From: Bacillus sp. B15-48
Lineage (GTDB): Bacteria; Bacillota; Bacilli; Bacillales; Cytobacillaceae
Reading direction: 5' to 3'
DNA length: 64,000 bases
Assembly: GCF_016879755.1 (NCBI RefSeq)
Contig: NZ_WOFU01000003.1
Span: forward strand, 1-64,000
Made by a program: the position numbers and the translations under genes. The first letter of the stretch is position 1. Every line of letters starts with the position of its first letter. The notes under the pieces are model-generated. The model had not been told where the DNA came from and ran no database searches. It was given only the letters and a program-made list of their open reading frames with translations. Below are positions 50,519-59,414 of this stretch, one piece after another.

Positions 50519-50547
50519 TTTATAGCAACTTTTTGTTGCTGTATAAT
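50519..50547 (+). promoter_or_regulatory. Repressor promoter with operator O4
   Basis: TTTATA (50519-50524), 17-bp spacer, TATAAT (50542-50547) read rightward to the repressor gene. The best dyad of the set, GCAACTTTTTGTTGC (50525-50539), lies in the spacer, which suggests that one of the two repressors shuts this promoter. Confidence 0.85.
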
Positions 50548-50581
50548 TCAGTTAAAGCGAGCTTTTTAAGGGGATTATTCT

Positions 50582-51013
50582 ATGAGTTTTCAAAACAGAT
50601 TAAAAAAATTAAGGTTGGACAAGAAACTCACTCAACAAGATGTTGCTGATAAGCTTGGTATAACTCGACAGGCTTATGGTTATTACGAAAACGAAAAAAG
50701 TAAACGAGAACCTGATCATGCAACGACTCAAAAATTAGCAGAAATGTTTGAAGTAACGACAGATTATTTACTTAAAGGTTCAAGTTCCTCAACTTTTTTA
50801 GATAAAGACGAAAAAGACATCGCCAAACGTCTAGAAGAATTTCGAAAAGACTTATCGAAGCAAGACGGCCTTCTTTTCTCTGGTGAGCCCATGAGCGAAG
50901 AAGCAAAAGAATCTTTATTAGAAGCAATGGAATACGCATTTCGCCAAACACAAAGGATTAATAAGAAATACATTCCTAAGAAATATAGGAAAAATGAAGA
51001 TGACCAGGATTAA
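50582..51013 (+). CDS. CI-type lysogeny repressor, 143 aa
   Basis: 143 aa: N-terminal XRE HTH (KLRLDKKLTQQDVADKLGIT, RQAYGYYENEKSKREPDHAT) and a helical charged C-terminal region (KDEKDIAKRLEEFRKDL). It lacks the LexA-like self-cleavage domain. Together with the adjacent ImmA-type protease, this indicates proteolytic induction as in ICEBs1 or phi105-type switches. Confidence 0.9.
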   Translation: MSFQNRLKKLRLDKKLTQQDVADKLGITRQAYGYYENEKSKREPDHATTQKLAEMFEVTTDYLLKGSSSSTFLDKDEKDIAKRLEEFRKDLSKQDGLLFSGEPMSEEAKESLLEAMEYAFRQTQRINKKYIPKKYRKNEDDQD

Positions 51014-51452
51014 AGAAATTGTACAAGCTATAACTAAAAAATATAAAACGAATAATCCTTTTGAGTTGGCTGACTATATGGGCGTTAATGTGATCCATTG
51101 GGATCTTCACGAAGAAATTAATGGGTTCTATAAATACGACAAGCGCAATAAGTATATTTTCATAAACCGCAACCTCGATGATCCACTGCAAAAATTTACA
51201 TGTGCCCACGAATTTGGGCACTCACAACTACACCCTAGACTTAACACACCATTCTTAAGAAAAAACACACTGTATTCTACTAGTCGAATTGAACAAGAAG
51301 CGAATACTTTTGCTATTGAGTTGTTAGTACCAGATAGAATAGTTCACGAAAACTATCATTCTACCATTTACGAAATGGCTACAGCATATGGTATTCCTGA
51401 AGAAGTGGTACAGTTAAAAAATTTTAAACAAAAAATAGGTATATTTTCTTAG
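50994..51452 (+). CDS. ImmA/IrrE-family metalloprotease
   Basis: 152 aa: DYMGVNVIHWDLHEEINGFY, then FTCAHEFGHSQLH with the HExxH zinc motif and EQEANTFAIELLVPD supplying the third ligand. Overlaps the repressor gene by 20 bp. In ICEBs1, ImmA cleaves the repressor ImmR on induction; the same role is inferred. Confidence 0.9.
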   Translation: MKMTRIKEIVQAITKKYKTNNPFELADYMGVNVIHWDLHEEINGFYKYDKRNKYIFINRNLDDPLQKFTCAHEFGHSQLHPRLNTPFLRKNTLYSTSRIEQEANTFAIELLVPDRIVHENYHSTIYEMATAYGIPEEVVQLKNFKQKIGIFS

Positions 51453-51505
51453 GTAATATTGGGTATGCGCCCATTTTACAAATACATAAAAGGGAGAGTC
51501 GAGTA

Positions 51506-52168
51506 ATGAAGAAACTATTTAGGTTGCTGTTACTAGGGTTGCTCAGTATTGCTTTGGTGGCTTGTGGTTCAGATGCAACAAGTATCAGTGACGATTCAGA
51601 AACAACTGAACAAGGAAACAAAGATGAAGGTGAATCGGAAACTAATCAAACAGATACACAGGAGAACGAAGAAGTAGTCACAGACGAAGATGTACAGGAA
51701 GATGATCAATTAAAAGCTACTAATACATACACAAACAAAGAGCTTGGTATTGAAGGTACTTCCGGTCCAATGGAGTACACTATAAGTGGTATACAGTTAA
51801 AGAAACTTGAGCCAAAAACAGAGGCAACTGCAGCCTTATTTGATGCAGAAGTAGGTGATGTGGTTCATGGATTCACCATTAAAATGTCTGGTGAAAACAC
51901 TTCTGAAGAAGATATAAATTTCTATCTTGGTCAAGCAACTGCCATTACTAACACAAAAGAGCAATTAGACTCTGATATGTTTTTATCAGAATATATTGAT
52001 GGCAAATACTTGGGTCAAGTTCGCCACGAAGGTTATAACTTTTACATTTTGAAAAACTCAACAGTCGATGAACTCGAAAGTATTGAAATACGTATCGATG
52101 GGCCGTCAAATAACAACTATGACAGTGTCGGAGATGATATTAAACACGTAATAGAAGTTAATAATTAA
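51506..52168 (+). CDS. Lysogenic-conversion lipoprotein, 220 aa
   Basis: 220 aa: signal peptide with lipobox ALVAC (Cys about residue 20), an acidic Asp/Glu/Thr-rich linker to about residue 72, then a beta-rich outer domain (SGPMEYTISGIQLKKLEPKT and DVVHGFTIKMSGENTSEED). GGGAGAG precedes the ATG. It sits between immunity and integrase genes, the place where temperate phages carry superinfection-exclusion lipoproteins such as Ltp of phage TP-J34. Function inferred from position. Confidence 0.82.
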   Translation: MKKLFRLLLLGLLSIALVACGSDATSISDDSETTEQGNKDEGESETNQTDTQENEEVVTDEDVQEDDQLKATNTYTNKELGIEGTSGPMEYTISGIQLKKLEPKTEATAALFDAEVGDVVHGFTIKMSGENTSEEDINFYLGQATAITNTKEQLDSDMFLSEYIDGKYLGQVRHEGYNFYILKNSTVDELESIEIRIDGPSNNNYDSVGDDIKHVIEVNN

Positions 52169-52169
52169 T

Positions 52170-52197
52170 AGCCCTTACTTTTTGGGCTTTTCTTTTT
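52170..52197 (+). terminator. Rho-independent terminator
   Basis: AGCCC/GGGCT followed by TTTCTTTTT directly after the lipoprotein stop, ending the repressor-protease-lipoprotein operon before the integrase. Confidence 0.8.
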
Positions 52198-52239
52198 AAA
52201 CCGAAACAGAACATACATTCTTGTATTGGAGGGTTTATA

Positions 52240-53424
52240 ATGGCAAGTATCGAGAAGCGAGGTAAAAACAGTTACCGTCTTAGCGTTGTCATTGGTTATG
52301 AATCAGACGGCACCCCGATTAGGGAAAGAAAAACGGTCAAAGCGAAAAATCCAACAGAAGCAAGGAAACTTCTAACCTTATTTGAAGCTGAAATATTGCA
52401 GGGTCAATATGTGCAAATTGAGGAAAAAATGACCTTATCACGTTTTTTTGAAAAAGAATGGCTTGAAAAGTATGCTAATGATTCAAATAATCTAACACCG
52501 GATACAAGACAGAATTACATTAACATCATGGAAAAACGAGTGCTGCCAAAATATGGACATATGAAGCTGGCAGACTTAAAAACTATTCATATCGTAAACT
52601 TCATGAACGATCTAAAAAAGGATGGCAAGAGACTTGATGGGAAAGAAGGATCCCTCTCACCTTCTACTATTGCCAATTGTTATCGAGCATTTAATAATGT
52701 TCTGTCAAGGGCAGCAGAGTGGAAACTTATAAAAGAAAATCCTGCAGTTGGGGTTAAACCTCCGAAAGTACGGATAAAAAAATCAGATGTATACTCGGAT
52801 GAAGAGGTTTCGAAACTTTTATCCTGTTTGGAGGAAAAACCATTCCATTGGAAGGTGCTTATTTTATTAGCTATTGCGACCGGTGCGCGCGAAGGTGAAA
52901 TAGCCGCACTCGAATGGAAGCATATTGACTTTGAAAAAGGTACTATCGACATTGAACAATCATTAACTGAAGTTGTTGGCGAAGGTGTTAGGCTCAAAAC
53001 TACAAAGAATGAACGTAACCGAAAAGTATCCATCCCCGATCATGTAGTTGCAATGCTAAAGAAGTTAAAAATACAAAGATCTCACGAAAAATTGTTGGTT
53101 GGCGATATGAACCAATGGCCGAATCACTTTTTTATCTTTGCTAATGAATTTGGAAAACCTATTCGACCAGACAGTATTAGCCAGTGGTGGAAAAGGTTTA
53201 CTACAAAGTATAAATTAAGGCATATCCGATTTCATGAGTTAAGGCACACTTCTGCTACATTTTTAATTAATGCAGGTGTACATCCAAAAGTTATTCAGGA
53301 AAGATTAGGGCATGCTGACATTTCTACAACCATGAATGTTTATGGCCATGTTCTATATGAAGCCGACCAAGCTGCAGCAAATCATTTTGATTCTTTTTTT
53401 TCAAAAAAAGGATCTGAAAAATAA
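52240..53424 (+). CDS. int: Tyrosine-recombinase integrase
   Basis: 394 aa, Tn916-like: N-terminal arm-binding domain (SIEKRGKNSYRLSVVIGYES), SAM-like core-binding domain (about 65-170) and catalytic domain with R217 (GAREGEIAALEW), H332-x-x-R335 (FHELRHT), H358 (LGHAD) and Tyr368 (NVYGH). TTGGAGGG precedes the ATG. It integrates the phage into tRNA-Arg next door. Confidence 0.97.
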   Translation: MASIEKRGKNSYRLSVVIGYESDGTPIRERKTVKAKNPTEARKLLTLFEAEILQGQYVQIEEKMTLSRFFEKEWLEKYANDSNNLTPDTRQNYINIMEKRVLPKYGHMKLADLKTIHIVNFMNDLKKDGKRLDGKEGSLSPSTIANCYRAFNNVLSRAAEWKLIKENPAVGVKPPKVRIKKSDVYSDEEVSKLLSCLEEKPFHWKVLILLAIATGAREGEIAALEWKHIDFEKGTIDIEQSLTEVVGEGVRLKTTKNERNRKVSIPDHVVAMLKKLKIQRSHEKLLVGDMNQWPNHFFIFANEFGKPIRPDSISQWWKRFTTKYKLRHIRFHELRHTSATFLINAGVHPKVIQERLGHADISTTMNVYGHVLYEADQAAANHFDSFFSKKGSEK

Positions 53425-53438
53425 CCTTCTTTCAAATC

Positions 53439-53460
53439 CTGCCCCATCCCTGCCCCATTT
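53439..53460 (+). promoter_or_regulatory. Candidate integrase arm sites, right
   Basis: Two CTGCCCCA units start 11 bp apart (53439 and 53450), same spacing and direction as the pair at 13387-13408. 69 bp from the core. Inferred arm-type sites of attP. Confidence 0.62.
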
Positions 53461-53489
53461 TCTTAATTTGGGTACAGTGCAGCAACGAC

Positions 53490-53524
53490 AAGACAAAAAG
53501 AAACCCTTGATACACAAGGGTTTC
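53490..53524 (-). terminator. Terminator downstream of tRNA-Arg (phage supplied)
   Basis: On the minus strand GAAACCCTT/AAGGGTTTC followed by TTTTTGTC, 6 bp beyond the tRNA 3' end. It lies inside the prophage, so the phage provides a new end for the host tRNA transcript. Confidence 0.75.
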
Positions 53525-53528
53525 AGTA

Positions 53529-53573
53529 ACGTCCCAGAAGGGATTCGAACCCCCGACCTACAGTTTAGGAAAC
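53529..53573 (-). repeat. attR (45-bp core inside tRNA-Arg)
   Basis: 45 bp identical to attL at 13226-13270. It forms the 3' half of the intact tRNA gene, so the phage copy restores a working tRNA. Confidence 0.95.
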
Positions 53574-53603
53574 TGTTGCTCTATCCTGCTGAGCTACTGG
53601 GAC
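53530..53603 (-). tRNA. tRNA-Arg (anticodon CCT)
   Basis: Read leftward the gene folds as a cloverleaf: acceptor GTCCCAG/CTGGGAC, D arm GCTC/GAGC, anticodon arm ACAGT/ACTGT with loop TTCCTAA (anticodon CCT, codon AGG), T arm GGGGG/CCCTT with TTCGAAT, discriminator G. CCA is not encoded. Confidence 0.96.
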
Positions 53604-53739
53604 TTAAATAACGACTTATTTATTATAAGCTTGCTCCTAATTTATTTCAAGAATAAAGAGAGACTAGCAAAAGAAAGTTTTTTATCTTAAAAAACTAGCC
53701 ATTCATGAGATGAATTGGAAACAGGACTGTTTTTTGCAC

Positions 53740-55266
53740 CTAAACTGGATAAACTCCATGTTTTCGTTCAGTAAACACGACATACTTGGACATATATAGT
53801 TCAAGGCGTGCTGTCAATTCTTCACGTAAACGATTAGGTTCAACGATATCATCTATAATTAATTCAGAAGCAAGTCGATAAATATCAATATCTTCTTGGT
53901 ATTCCTTACGTTTTTCGGCAATAAATACCGTTCGTTCTTCCTTTGGCAAGGCCGCAATTTTATTTGCATAGACTGCATTGACAGCCGCTTCAGGCCCCAT
54001 AACTGCAATTGCCGCAGACGGCAAAGCTAAGCAGCAATCTGGCTCAAATGCCGGACCTGCCATCGCATATAATCCTGCACCATAAGCTTTCCTGACAATC
54101 ACAGTCATTTTCGGAACGGTCGCCTCACTCATCGCTGCAATCATTTTTGCACCATGCCGTATTATCCCTGCTTTTTCAACATGCGACCCAATCATAAACC
54201 CCGGTACATCAGCAAGGAATAATAGCGGGATATGATAGGCATCACATAAGTTAATAAACTTCGCCGCTTTATCCGCACTATCATGAAACAATACTCCACC
54301 TTTTACACGCGGTTGATTCGCAATGATACCGACAGGTTGCCCATTGATTCGGCTCAAGCAAGTGATTATTTCTGGCGCAAATAACTTTTTAATTTCACAC
54401 ATAGAATCCTTATCAATGATTTTCTCAATCAAATGATACATATCAAATGGGGCATTTTGATTTTTAGGGATTAAATCCTCAATCGTTTTTTCAGTATTTG
54501 CAGGGAAAACCGCTTCTGATTTAGCTGGTTTTTCACTATAATTGTTCGGAAAATACGTTAAATATTTTCGTGCATAAGAAATAGCCTCTTGTTCATTTTC
54601 AACGAGCACATCTCCACACCCAGAAATCGTGCAATGCATCTTTGCGCCACCCATCTGTTCAAGTGTTACTTTTTCACCAATAACCATTTCCGCCATTCTT
54701 GGTGAACCTAAATACATCGATGCATTGCCATCAACCATAACTACAATGTCACAAAATGCTGGAATATAGGCGCCTCCAGCTGCTGAAGGTCCAAAGAGAA
54801 GACAGATTTGCGGCACTTTCCCCGACAATTTTACTTGGTTATAAAAAATCCGTCCAGCCCCTCGTCTTCCTGGGAACATTTCCAATTGATCGGTAATTCT
54901 TGCCCCTGCAGAGTCCACTAGATAAATCATCGGATAGCCTAACTTCTCTGCTGTCTCTTGAATGCGGATGATTTTTTCTACTGTTCTTTTCCCCCACGAT
55001 CCAGCCTTAACAGTAGAGTCATTTGCCATTACACAAACTGGGCGTCCATGTATTTTTCCGATTCCAGTAACAACCCCATCAGCAGACAAATCCCCTGCTA
55101 GTACATTCGCCAACATTCCATCCTCAGCTTGTAAACCTTCATCAAATAATACCTTTAAACGGTCCCGGACGAACATTTTCCCTTGTTCATGATTCTTTTG
55201 GTGATATTTCTCATGTCCTCCTTGTAAAATCCTCTCTTTAATTTCCTCTTGATGGGATTCTGCCAT
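53740..55266 (-). CDS. yngE: Acyl-CoA carboxylase, carboxyltransferase subunit
   Basis: 508 aa of the propionyl/methylcrotonyl-CoA carboxylase beta family: EDGMLANVLAGDLSADGVVT, VDSAGARITDQLEMFPGRRG (acyl-CoA side), GPSAAGGAYIPAF, and GFMIGSHVEKAGIIRHGAKM with AYGAGLYAMAG. It moves CO2 from carboxybiotin to an acyl-CoA, in B. subtilis yng context probably 3-methylcrotonyl-CoA of leucine breakdown. Last gene of yngJ-yngH-yngHB-yngE. Confidence 0.92.
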   Translation of the reverse strand: MAESHQEEIKERILQGGHEKYHQKNHEQGKMFVRDRLKVLFDEGLQAEDGMLANVLAGDLSADGVVTGIGKIHGRPVCVMANDSTVKAGSWGKRTVEKIIRIQETAEKLGYPMIYLVDSAGARITDQLEMFPGRRGAGRIFYNQVKLSGKVPQICLLFGPSAAGGAYIPAFCDIVVMVDGNASMYLGSPRMAEMVIGEKVTLEQMGGAKMHCTISGCGDVLVENEQEAISYARKYLTYFPNNYSEKPAKSEAVFPANTEKTIEDLIPKNQNAPFDMYHLIEKIIDKDSMCEIKKLFAPEIITCLSRINGQPVGIIANQPRVKGGVLFHDSADKAAKFINLCDAYHIPLLFLADVPGFMIGSHVEKAGIIRHGAKMIAAMSEATVPKMTVIVRKAYGAGLYAMAGPAFEPDCCLALPSAAIAVMGPEAAVNAVYANKIAALPKEERTVFIAEKRKEYQEDIDIYRLASELIIDDIVEPNRLREELTARLELYMSKYVVFTERKHGVYPV

Positions 55267-55324
55267 TTATATGCCCTCCTTTCTCACAATCGAAAGATCC
55301 TACAAATCCTTTACTCCTTCTAAA

Positions 55325-55537
55325 TTATTCTAATCCGATAACTACATCACTATCATTGACAAAATCTCCTTCTTGAACAAAAATCCTTGCTACAACCCCC
55401 GTTTCATTGACAATTACCGGAATCTCCATTTTCATTGACTCAAGAATAAGAACTTCTTGCCCTGCTTTTACCTCATCGCCTTCCTTTACTAATACTTTCC
55501 AAACGCTCCCTGCCATCCCAGCTTCAATTTTTACCAT
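55325..55537 (-). CDS. yngHB: Biotin carboxyl carrier protein (YngHB type)
   Basis: 70 aa biotinyl domain: VKIEAGMAGSVWKVLVKEGD and the biotinylation site LESMKMEIPV. ATG at 55537 has AAAGGAG; it overlaps the end of yngH by 14 bp. Carries biotin between carboxylase and transferase subunits. Confidence 0.94.
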   Translation of the reverse strand: MVKIEAGMAGSVWKVLVKEGDEVKAGQEVLILESMKMEIPVIVNETGVVARIFVQEGDFVNDSDVVIGLE

Positions 55538-56909
55538 TTTCCTTTCTCCTTTCGTTATGAGAGAGTACCATTGGTAAATAATATTCATCTACAAATTTTG
55601 TTGTTGTATTTCCTGCCAAAAATTGTTTGTGACTAACCGTTTTAAGCAGCATCGGGATGTTTGTTTTAATTCCAGTAATTTTATAGCGTTCTAGCGCAGC
55701 TATTAACCGCGCACATGCTTGTGCGCGTGTTTCACCCCAAGCTATCAATTTAGCAATCATCGGATCATAAAAGGGTGTTATTTGTGAACCTATCTCTATT
55801 GAAAATTCATTTCGAAGCCCTTCCCCATCAGGGAAGATAAACTCAGTAATTTTTCCTGGAGATGGAAAGAATGTCTGTGGATCCTCTGCATATATTCTCA
55901 CTTCAATCGCATGTCCTTTTCGTTGAATATCCTCATTTGTAAAAGAAAGCTGTTCACCCGCAGCAATTTTTAATTGCTCTTCCACTAAATCAATCCCTGT
56001 TATTTCTTCCGTAACTGGATGTTCTACTTGTAATCTCGTATTCATTTCAAGAAAAAAGAAATTCTCATCTTTATCAACTAAAAATTCAATTGTTCCAACA
56101 TTGTAATACCCTATATATTTAGCAGCTTTTATCGCAGCATCTAACATTTTCATTCGTGTTTCTTCACTAATAAAAGGAGAAGGAGCTTCCTCCACGACCT
56201 TTTGGTTCCGCCGTTGAATCGAACACTCTCTATCCCAAAGCGGAAGAATGTTCCCATGTTTATCCCCAACTACTTGTACCTCAATGTGATGGGAATCCAA
56301 AATATAACTTTCTAAAAATAAACTGCTGTCACCAAAAAAAGTTTCTGCTTTTTTTCTCAAAGCAATAAAATGCTTTAGCAGCTCTTCTTCCGAATGAACT
56401 AGTTGTATCCCAATGCCCCCTCCCCCTGCGGAAGCTTTGAGCATTAAAGGATATCCTATTTTACGCCCAGCTTCGATTGCATCCACTTCACAATCAAGTG
56501 GTGCATTAAGCCCTTCAATGATAGGTACTCCTGCTGCTTTCATCCTGTTACGCGCTTCAATTTTATCCCCCATTGCTGCGATAACTTCTACTGAAGGACC
56601 AATGAAAACAAAACCTTCCTTTATACATCTGTTTGCAAAAGTAGCATTTTCAGACAAAAACCCATAACCAGGGTGAATGGCTTCAACCCCACTTTCCTTA
56701 GCGACAGATAGAATTTTGTTCATATTCATATAACTTTCCATAACAGGCGATTTTCCAACACAATATGCTTCGTCCGCTTCACGAACATAAGGTGAATTTG
56801 CATCTGCTTCTGAATAAATAGCCACTGATTGTAGCCCAAGTTTTTTACACGTACGAATGACTCGGGATGCAATTTCACCTCGGTTTGCGATTAGTATTTT
56901 TGAGAACAT
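55524..56909 (-). CDS. yngH: Biotin carboxylase subunit
   Basis: 461 aa ATP-grasp enzyme: ILIANRGEIASRVIRTCKKL, GYGFLSENATFA, KASAGGGGIGIQLV, LESYILDSHHIEVQV, WDRECSIQRRNQK, FLEMNTRLQVEHPVTE. It carboxylates biotin on the carrier, using ATP and bicarbonate. No fused carrier domain, consistent with the separate YngHB. Confidence 0.95.
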   Translation of the reverse strand: MFSKILIANRGEIASRVIRTCKKLGLQSVAIYSEADANSPYVREADEAYCVGKSPVMESYMNMNKILSVAKESGVEAIHPGYGFLSENATFANRCIKEGFVFIGPSVEVIAAMGDKIEARNRMKAAGVPIIEGLNAPLDCEVDAIEAGRKIGYPLMLKASAGGGGIGIQLVHSEEELLKHFIALRKKAETFFGDSSLFLESYILDSHHIEVQVVGDKHGNILPLWDRECSIQRRNQKVVEEAPSPFISEETRMKMLDAAIKAAKYIGYYNVGTIEFLVDKDENFFFLEMNTRLQVEHPVTEEITGIDLVEEQLKIAAGEQLSFTNEDIQRKGHAIEVRIYAEDPQTFFPSPGKITEFIFPDGEGLRNEFSIEIGSQITPFYDPMIAKLIAWGETRAQACARLIAALERYKITGIKTNIPMLLKTVSHKQFLAGNTTTKFVDEYYLPMVLSHNERRKENGKN

Positions 56910-56956
56910 AAGAATCGCTCCTTCCGCTAATTATAGGAAGACGATTAACACATCTG

Positions 56957-58099
56957 TTAACAATCTAAATGGCGTGCAATGACCAATCGTTGAATTTCAG
57001 ATGTTCCTTCACCAATTTCCATTAATTTAATATCACGTAAATACCTCTCTACATTATATTCCCTCATATATCCATAACCACCATGAATTTGAACTGCCTG
57101 GTGACAAATGCGAAAACCTGCTTCAGAAGCAAATAATTTCGCGATTGCCGCCTCCTTGCCAAAAGGCTTCCCTTGATCTTTTAACCAAGCTGCTTTGTAC
57201 ACTTGATTACGGGCCAATTCAATTTCCATAGCCATATCCGCCAATTTAAACTGGATTGCTTGAAATTTTGAAATTGATTGACCAAACTGTTGCCGTTCTT
57301 TCGCAAATCTAAGGGCATCTTCAAAAGCGGCCTGGGCTATTCCCACTGACAAAGCTGCAATTGAAATACGCCCTCCATCTAATGTATATAAAAATTGACT
57401 AAACCCTTTTCTCTCATCACCAAGTAAATTTTCTTTTGGAACACGCACATTATCAAGGATAATCTCACACGTATTCGAACCACGAACGCCCATCTTCTCA
57501 TAGTTACAGGTAATTTTCATCCCAGGTGTATTCGTTGGAACAATAAAAGCAGAAACAAGATATCGACCATCTTCTCTTTCCCCAGTGACAGCGGTTACAA
57601 TCACTTGACGGGCAAACCCAGCATTTGTAATCCAACACTTCTCCCCGTTTATCACCCATTCATTGCCTTCTAAGACAGCCTTTGTCTTCGTCCCTCCTGC
57701 ATCAGAACCAGCATTAGGCTCTGTTAATCCGAACGCTCCTAATGCCTTCCCTTTTGCCATTGGAACAAACCATTTTTGCTTTTGTTCTTCTGTTCCAAAA
57801 TAATAAATAGGGCTTGCTCCTAAACTGATAGTCGCCGCATAACTTAAACCCGTTCCACCACACGCTTTCCCAATTTCCTCTACGGCAATACAATAGGAGA
57901 TTGTCTCTCCGCCAGCACCGCCATATTCTTCAGGAAATGGAATTCCTAAAAGTCCCAGTTTCCCCATTTTCTCAAATGTTTCGAAACGCATCTTTGATGT
58001 TTCATCGACTGTACGGGCGAATGGCTTTATTTCTTTTTTGGCAAATTCACTGACCATTTCTTTTAGCATTAGCTGCTCACTTGTCAACTCAAAATTCAC
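56957..58099 (-). CDS. yngJ: Acyl-CoA dehydrogenase
   Basis: 380 aa FAD enzyme: LGLLGIPFPEEYGGAGGETI, AFGLTEPNAGSDAGGTKTKA, DNVRVPKENLLGDERKGF and the C-terminal IHGGYGYMREYNVERYLRDI with MEIGEGTSEIQRLVIARHL, the catalytic Glu region. First gene of the operon; probably isovaleryl-CoA or a short branched-chain acyl-CoA oxidiser feeding the carboxylase. Confidence 0.93.
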   Translation of the reverse strand: MNFELTSEQLMLKEMVSEFAKKEIKPFARTVDETSKMRFETFEKMGKLGLLGIPFPEEYGGAGGETISYCIAVEEIGKACGGTGLSYAATISLGASPIYYFGTEEQKQKWFVPMAKGKALGAFGLTEPNAGSDAGGTKTKAVLEGNEWVINGEKCWITNAGFARQVIVTAVTGEREDGRYLVSAFIVPTNTPGMKITCNYEKMGVRGSNTCEIILDNVRVPKENLLGDERKGFSQFLYTLDGGRISIAALSVGIAQAAFEDALRFAKERQQFGQSISKFQAIQFKLADMAMEIELARNQVYKAAWLKDQGKPFGKEAAIAKLFASEAGFRICHQAVQIHGGYGYMREYNVERYLRDIKLMEIGEGTSEIQRLVIARHLDC

Positions 58100-58343
58100 A
58101 GCGTCTCCTCCTCTGCTTACCGAGCAAGTTGGACGATTATTTAGAATATTTGCCTTTTAAATTGATATTTCAGTTTGAATATAGAAAAAGTATATTTTAA
58201 ATACGTTTTATTTAATGATATGATCCTTTAGAAGCTATCGTATTCACAAAACAATGGATTCATTCATATAAACAAACTCGTTTTTAAAAGCGAATGATTC
58301 ACCAAATTAGATGAATTCATACAATTTGTCTATTCTACCCCGT
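58100..58343. other. Intergenic region upstream of yngJ
   Basis: AT-rich, no gene. It must hold the leftward yng operon promoter; no convincing -35/-10 pair could be fixed by eye. GATTCATTC and GAATGATTC-type half repeats occur around 58256-58300. Confidence 0.4.
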
Positions 58344-58375
58344 AGAAAAAAGAAGCTGAACATTTATTCAGCCTC
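58344..58375 (-). terminator. Rho-independent terminator
   Basis: On the minus strand GAGGCTGAA/TTCAGCTTC with a T-run TTTTTTC; the stop codon of the 127-aa gene lies in the stem. Confidence 0.8.
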
Positions 58376-58747
58376 TTTACTAGTCTCTTTGAAATGATCT
58401 TCACTCGTTAATAGATGACAATAATCATCAATTGTGTAAATTCGTCCCGAGAAAATGAACAACTCACTCTTGTTATGTTCAAAAAAGTCTACTACATGTC
58501 GAAATGAATCAATAAAACGAGCTATTAGTAAGCGTGTTTGATGCTCATCAAAACTTACCTTATTTAGCCGTAATAGTTCATTTGCAATCGTTTTAAATTG
58601 ATACTCCTCGACTAATAATTTTAACCTTATTAATTTTTCCTTATTCGAAATGGACTCAAACTTTTTATGAAACCGATCATGAACAAAATGAACAAAGTTT
58701 TTTAAACTTGTTGCTAATAAAAGGACTTTTTGCCGTTCTAGTTCCAT
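58364..58747 (-). CDS. Hypothetical helical protein, 127 aa
   Basis: 127 aa, all helical (MELERQKVLLLATSLKNFVH, LVEEYQFKTIANELLRLN). ATG at 58747 has GGGAGAG upstream. No family recognised. Single gene with its own terminator. Confidence 0.65.
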   Translation of the reverse strand: MELERQKVLLLATSLKNFVHFVHDRFHKKFESISNKEKLIRLKLLVEEYQFKTIANELLRLNKVSFDEHQTRLLIARFIDSFRHVVDFFEHNKSELFIFSGRIYTIDDYCHLLTSEDHFKETSKEAE

Positions 58748-58896
58748 CTTTGCACTCTCCCCTCTTCCTATCATGACAAGGAATATACATATTTAACGTA
58801 TGATTCTTGTAAAAAGATATTTCTATAAAGAACCACATCATCAGACCCCAGGCCAAACGGAAAATGGGTATCATATTTTTACAAATTATTTCCTTG

Positions 58897-58920
58897 CAAA
58901 AAAAAACCGCCACATGGCAG
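58897..58920 (-). terminator. Rho-independent terminator
   Basis: On the minus strand CTGCC-ATGT-GGCGG followed by a run of nine T, just after the 162-aa gene. Confidence 0.8.
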
Positions 58921-58925
58921 CATGA

Positions 58926-59414
58926 TTAATCGTTTATACCTATATTCTGTTGAAGTGTATATTCTTTAAATGAAAAACAGAAAAGTTTTCGTTCAACACG
59001 ACCCTTTTCACTCGTAAACTTATACCATGATTGCCCAATATAAAAAGGATTAGAAATCTTTTTGTCTATAATCTTTTCAATTTCTTTCTCCGCTACCTCT
59101 CGCTCTATATTGTCCCTTATCGAAAGCGCTAACACAAAATATGCCTTGTCATCTTCTAATTCAAGCAACTGAAGGTGATACCGTTGAAAATACTTTTCAT
59201 TAAAATCCGTTAACACTTGCTTAATGCTTTCATAGACATCAATATCATGTCTACTAGCCTCCGCCCAATTAGAAATGACTGGTTCAAAAATGGATAAAGT
59301 GAGAATATAATGTGAGGAAAAATCGTGAGGTTCGAAAACTTTTTCACTAACCTTTTGCTCATTCAATGGAGGGACTATATATTTTTTGTAGTCAGCAAAA
59401 AAGCGTATACTCAT
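58926..59414 (-). CDS. Hypothetical protein, 162 aa
   Basis: 162 aa, alpha/beta: SIRFFADYKKYIVPPLNE, HYILTLSIFEPVISNWAEAS, AYFVLALSIRDNIEREVAEK, WYKFTSEKGRVERKLFCF. No known family seen. Lies alone between two terminators. Confidence 0.65.
   Translation of the reverse strand: MSIRFFADYKKYIVPPLNEQKVSEKVFEPHDFSSHYILTLSIFEPVISNWAEASRHDIDVYESIKQVLTDFNEKYFQRYHLQLLELEDDKAYFVLALSIRDNIEREVAEKEIEKIIDKKISNPFYIGQSWYKFTSEKGRVERKLFCFSFKEYTLQQNIGIND

Larger units (their letters stand above)
13226..53573. mobile_element. Siphovirus-type prophage, about 40.3 kb, in tRNA-Arg(CCT)
   Basis: Bounded by perfect 45-bp direct repeats (13226-13270 and 53529-53573) that are the 3' part of tRNA-Arg. It contains integrase, lysogeny switch, recombination/replication, packaging, head, tail and lysis modules in standard order with no visible disruption. 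Late genes read leftward. Gene content (RecT-YqaJ, PBSX-type terminase, Gp15, tape measure, Dit, Tal) indicates a long-tailed siphophage of Bacillaceae. Confidence 0.95.
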
